A stretch of DNA of 64,000 nt from Candidatus Hodarchaeota archaeon (GTDB lineage: Archaea > Asgardarchaeota > Heimdallarchaeia > Hodarchaeales > Hodarchaeaceae): NCBI GenBank assembly GCA_016839815.1, contig JAEOTM010000057.1, forward strand, positions 26,346-90,345. The letters run 5' to 3'. The stretch's first letter is position 1. Each line of letters opens with the position of its first letter. Below the pieces are notes generated by a model. It worked only from the letters and a program-made list of their open reading frames with translations, did no database searches and was not told the origin of the DNA. Made by a program: the position numbers and the translations under genes. Positions 63,305-64,000 of this stretch are shown in pieces.

Positions 63305-64000
63305 TTAACCAATAAAATTCCGAATTCGTTTGAATGCTTCTTTAATTTCTTCCTCAGATCTTGAAAACGCTACACGGAAATATCCATCTGCTGACTCACC
63401 AAATGCAGTACCAGGAATAGTGGCTACGTTAGCGTTGTTTAAAATCTCCATTGCAACAGTTTCAGAAGATTTATCGGTATACGTATACTTGATAAAACCA
63501 TAAAATGCACCATCTATACTAGAGAGTGACAAACCATCAATCGTTTCTACTTCATCAAGTAATAACTGTCTACGTGCTGGAAATACATTCTCAATAACTT
63601 TTTGCGCATCAAATCTGTGATCCAGTGCAGAAACTGCACCCCACTGACAAAAAGTTGTAGCACAGCTTGTGCTAGCTTGTACAAAACGTAGAATGCCTTG
63701 AGATAATTCTTTATTGGCTAAAGAATACCCGAGACGAAAACCAGTCATACTATATGTTTTAGAAAATCCATTTACAACAATGATGTTATCTCGCCAGTCT
63801 TTCAATTCGGTGATAAGAGTTTTGAATGAACTGGGAACATACATGTAATCATTATAGATTTCGTCTGCAATTATCATAAGATTAGAATCTTCGATTAGAT
63901 CCTTAACAAAAGTCAACTCTTGTGAGGAGAGCATATGGCCAGTCGGATTATTGGGTGTGTTCACCAATAGAGCTTTGACTTGTGTATTCGATAATATTCC
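63305..64000 (-). CDS. Class I/II aminotransferase (aspartate aminotransferase family), N-terminal part outside window
   Basis: The frame stays open to the right edge, so only about 231 C-terminal residues are visible. It shows VNTPNNPTGHMLS, IIADEIYNDYMY, and the pyridoxal-phosphate lysine in VNGFSKTYSMTGFRLGY, then the C-terminal domain. Fold-type I aminotransferases of this group convert aspartate, alanine or aromatic amino acids to 2-oxoacids. The start codon lies beyond 64000. It is convergent with the ABC operon. Confidence 0.9.
   Translation of the reverse strand, partial: GILSNTQVKALLVNTPNNPTGHMLSSQELTFVKDLIEDSNLMIIADEIYNDYMYVPSSFKTLITELKDWRDNIIVVNGFSKTYSMTGFRLGYSLANKELSQGILRFVQASTSCATTFCQWGAVSALDHRFDAQKVIENVFPARRQLLLDEVETIDGLSLSSIDGAFYGFIKYTYTDKSSETVAMEILNNANVATIPGTAFGESADGYFRVAFSRSEEEIKEAFKRIRNFIG

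Noticed and set aside
1..64000. CRISPR array, insertion sequence, rRNA or tRNA genes
   Set aside because: No regularly spaced direct repeats, transposase motifs, terminal inverted repeats or RNA-gene signatures were recognised by reading either strand; a short or divergent tRNA could still be missed.

Overview
The window looks like a piece of an AT-rich archaeal chromosome. The archaeal signs are a gamma-alpha fused 2-oxoacid:ferredoxin oxidoreductase, HdrA/HdrD/MvhD proteins, a variant CcmE with a CxxxY haem site, TATA-like boxes 25-40 bases before several starts, and frequent TTG/GTG starts. E1-, E2- and JAB-like ubiquitin-pathway genes, haem-based redox genes and many secreted proteins with a stalk, a C-terminal membrane helix and a basic tail would fit an Asgard archaeon such as a Heimdallarchaeia-like lineage. 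That placement is inference; the window has no rRNA, ribosomal or other marker gene to settle it.

Layout. 1-6552 (minus): hydrogenase maturation protease (cut by the window edge), then an Hdr operon of HdrD, a double-length HdrA, MvhD and a membrane HdrC fused to a six-helix cytochrome-b-like part. 6931-7314: a GcvH-type lipoyl carrier. 7409-9834 (minus): cytochrome c maturation ccmC-D-A-B. 10262-13131: SufR-like regulator, DOMON-like protein and cytochrome b. 13295-18583: membrane metalloprotease, then KorAB flanked by two CBS-domain genes, then MsrB. 18638-25326: NosD-like surface protein, methyltransferase with a decayed partial copy, MsrA, and a reductase-TetR unit divergent from a membrane gene. 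25438-30727: OPT transporter, the two E1 subunits of a 2-oxoacid dehydrogenase, and a reductase. 31005-38674: secreted protein, an eight-site NrfA/Onr-like multihaem cytochrome, an AGE-like surface protein, ccmF and ccmE. 38761-42012: a compact ubiquitin-like conjugation operon (38-aa ORF, JAB, E1, E2, E2). 42391-48206: MoxR/DUF58 operon. 48246-64000: methyltransferase, amidohydrolase, beta-propeller surface protein, coiled-coil pair, PadR/HAAS pair, GH53 galactanase, histidine kinase, a double ABC exporter operon and a partial aminotransferase.

How it fits together. Ferredoxin made by KorAB could feed the Hdr/MvhD complex, and the membrane HdrC could pass electrons to quinone. The Ccm genes would supply haem for the multihaem cytochrome. 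Secreted galactanase and AGE-like proteins point to polysaccharide use.

The two most unusual items are the conjugation operon, which has E1, two intact-cysteine E2s and a JAB protease but no recognisable ubiquitin-like modifier, and the multihaem cytochrome. In the cytochrome the fourth site is CLHCM, exactly where octahaem nitrite reductases carry their catalytic CxxCK haem. No CRISPR array, tRNA, rRNA, insertion sequence or replication origin was seen.
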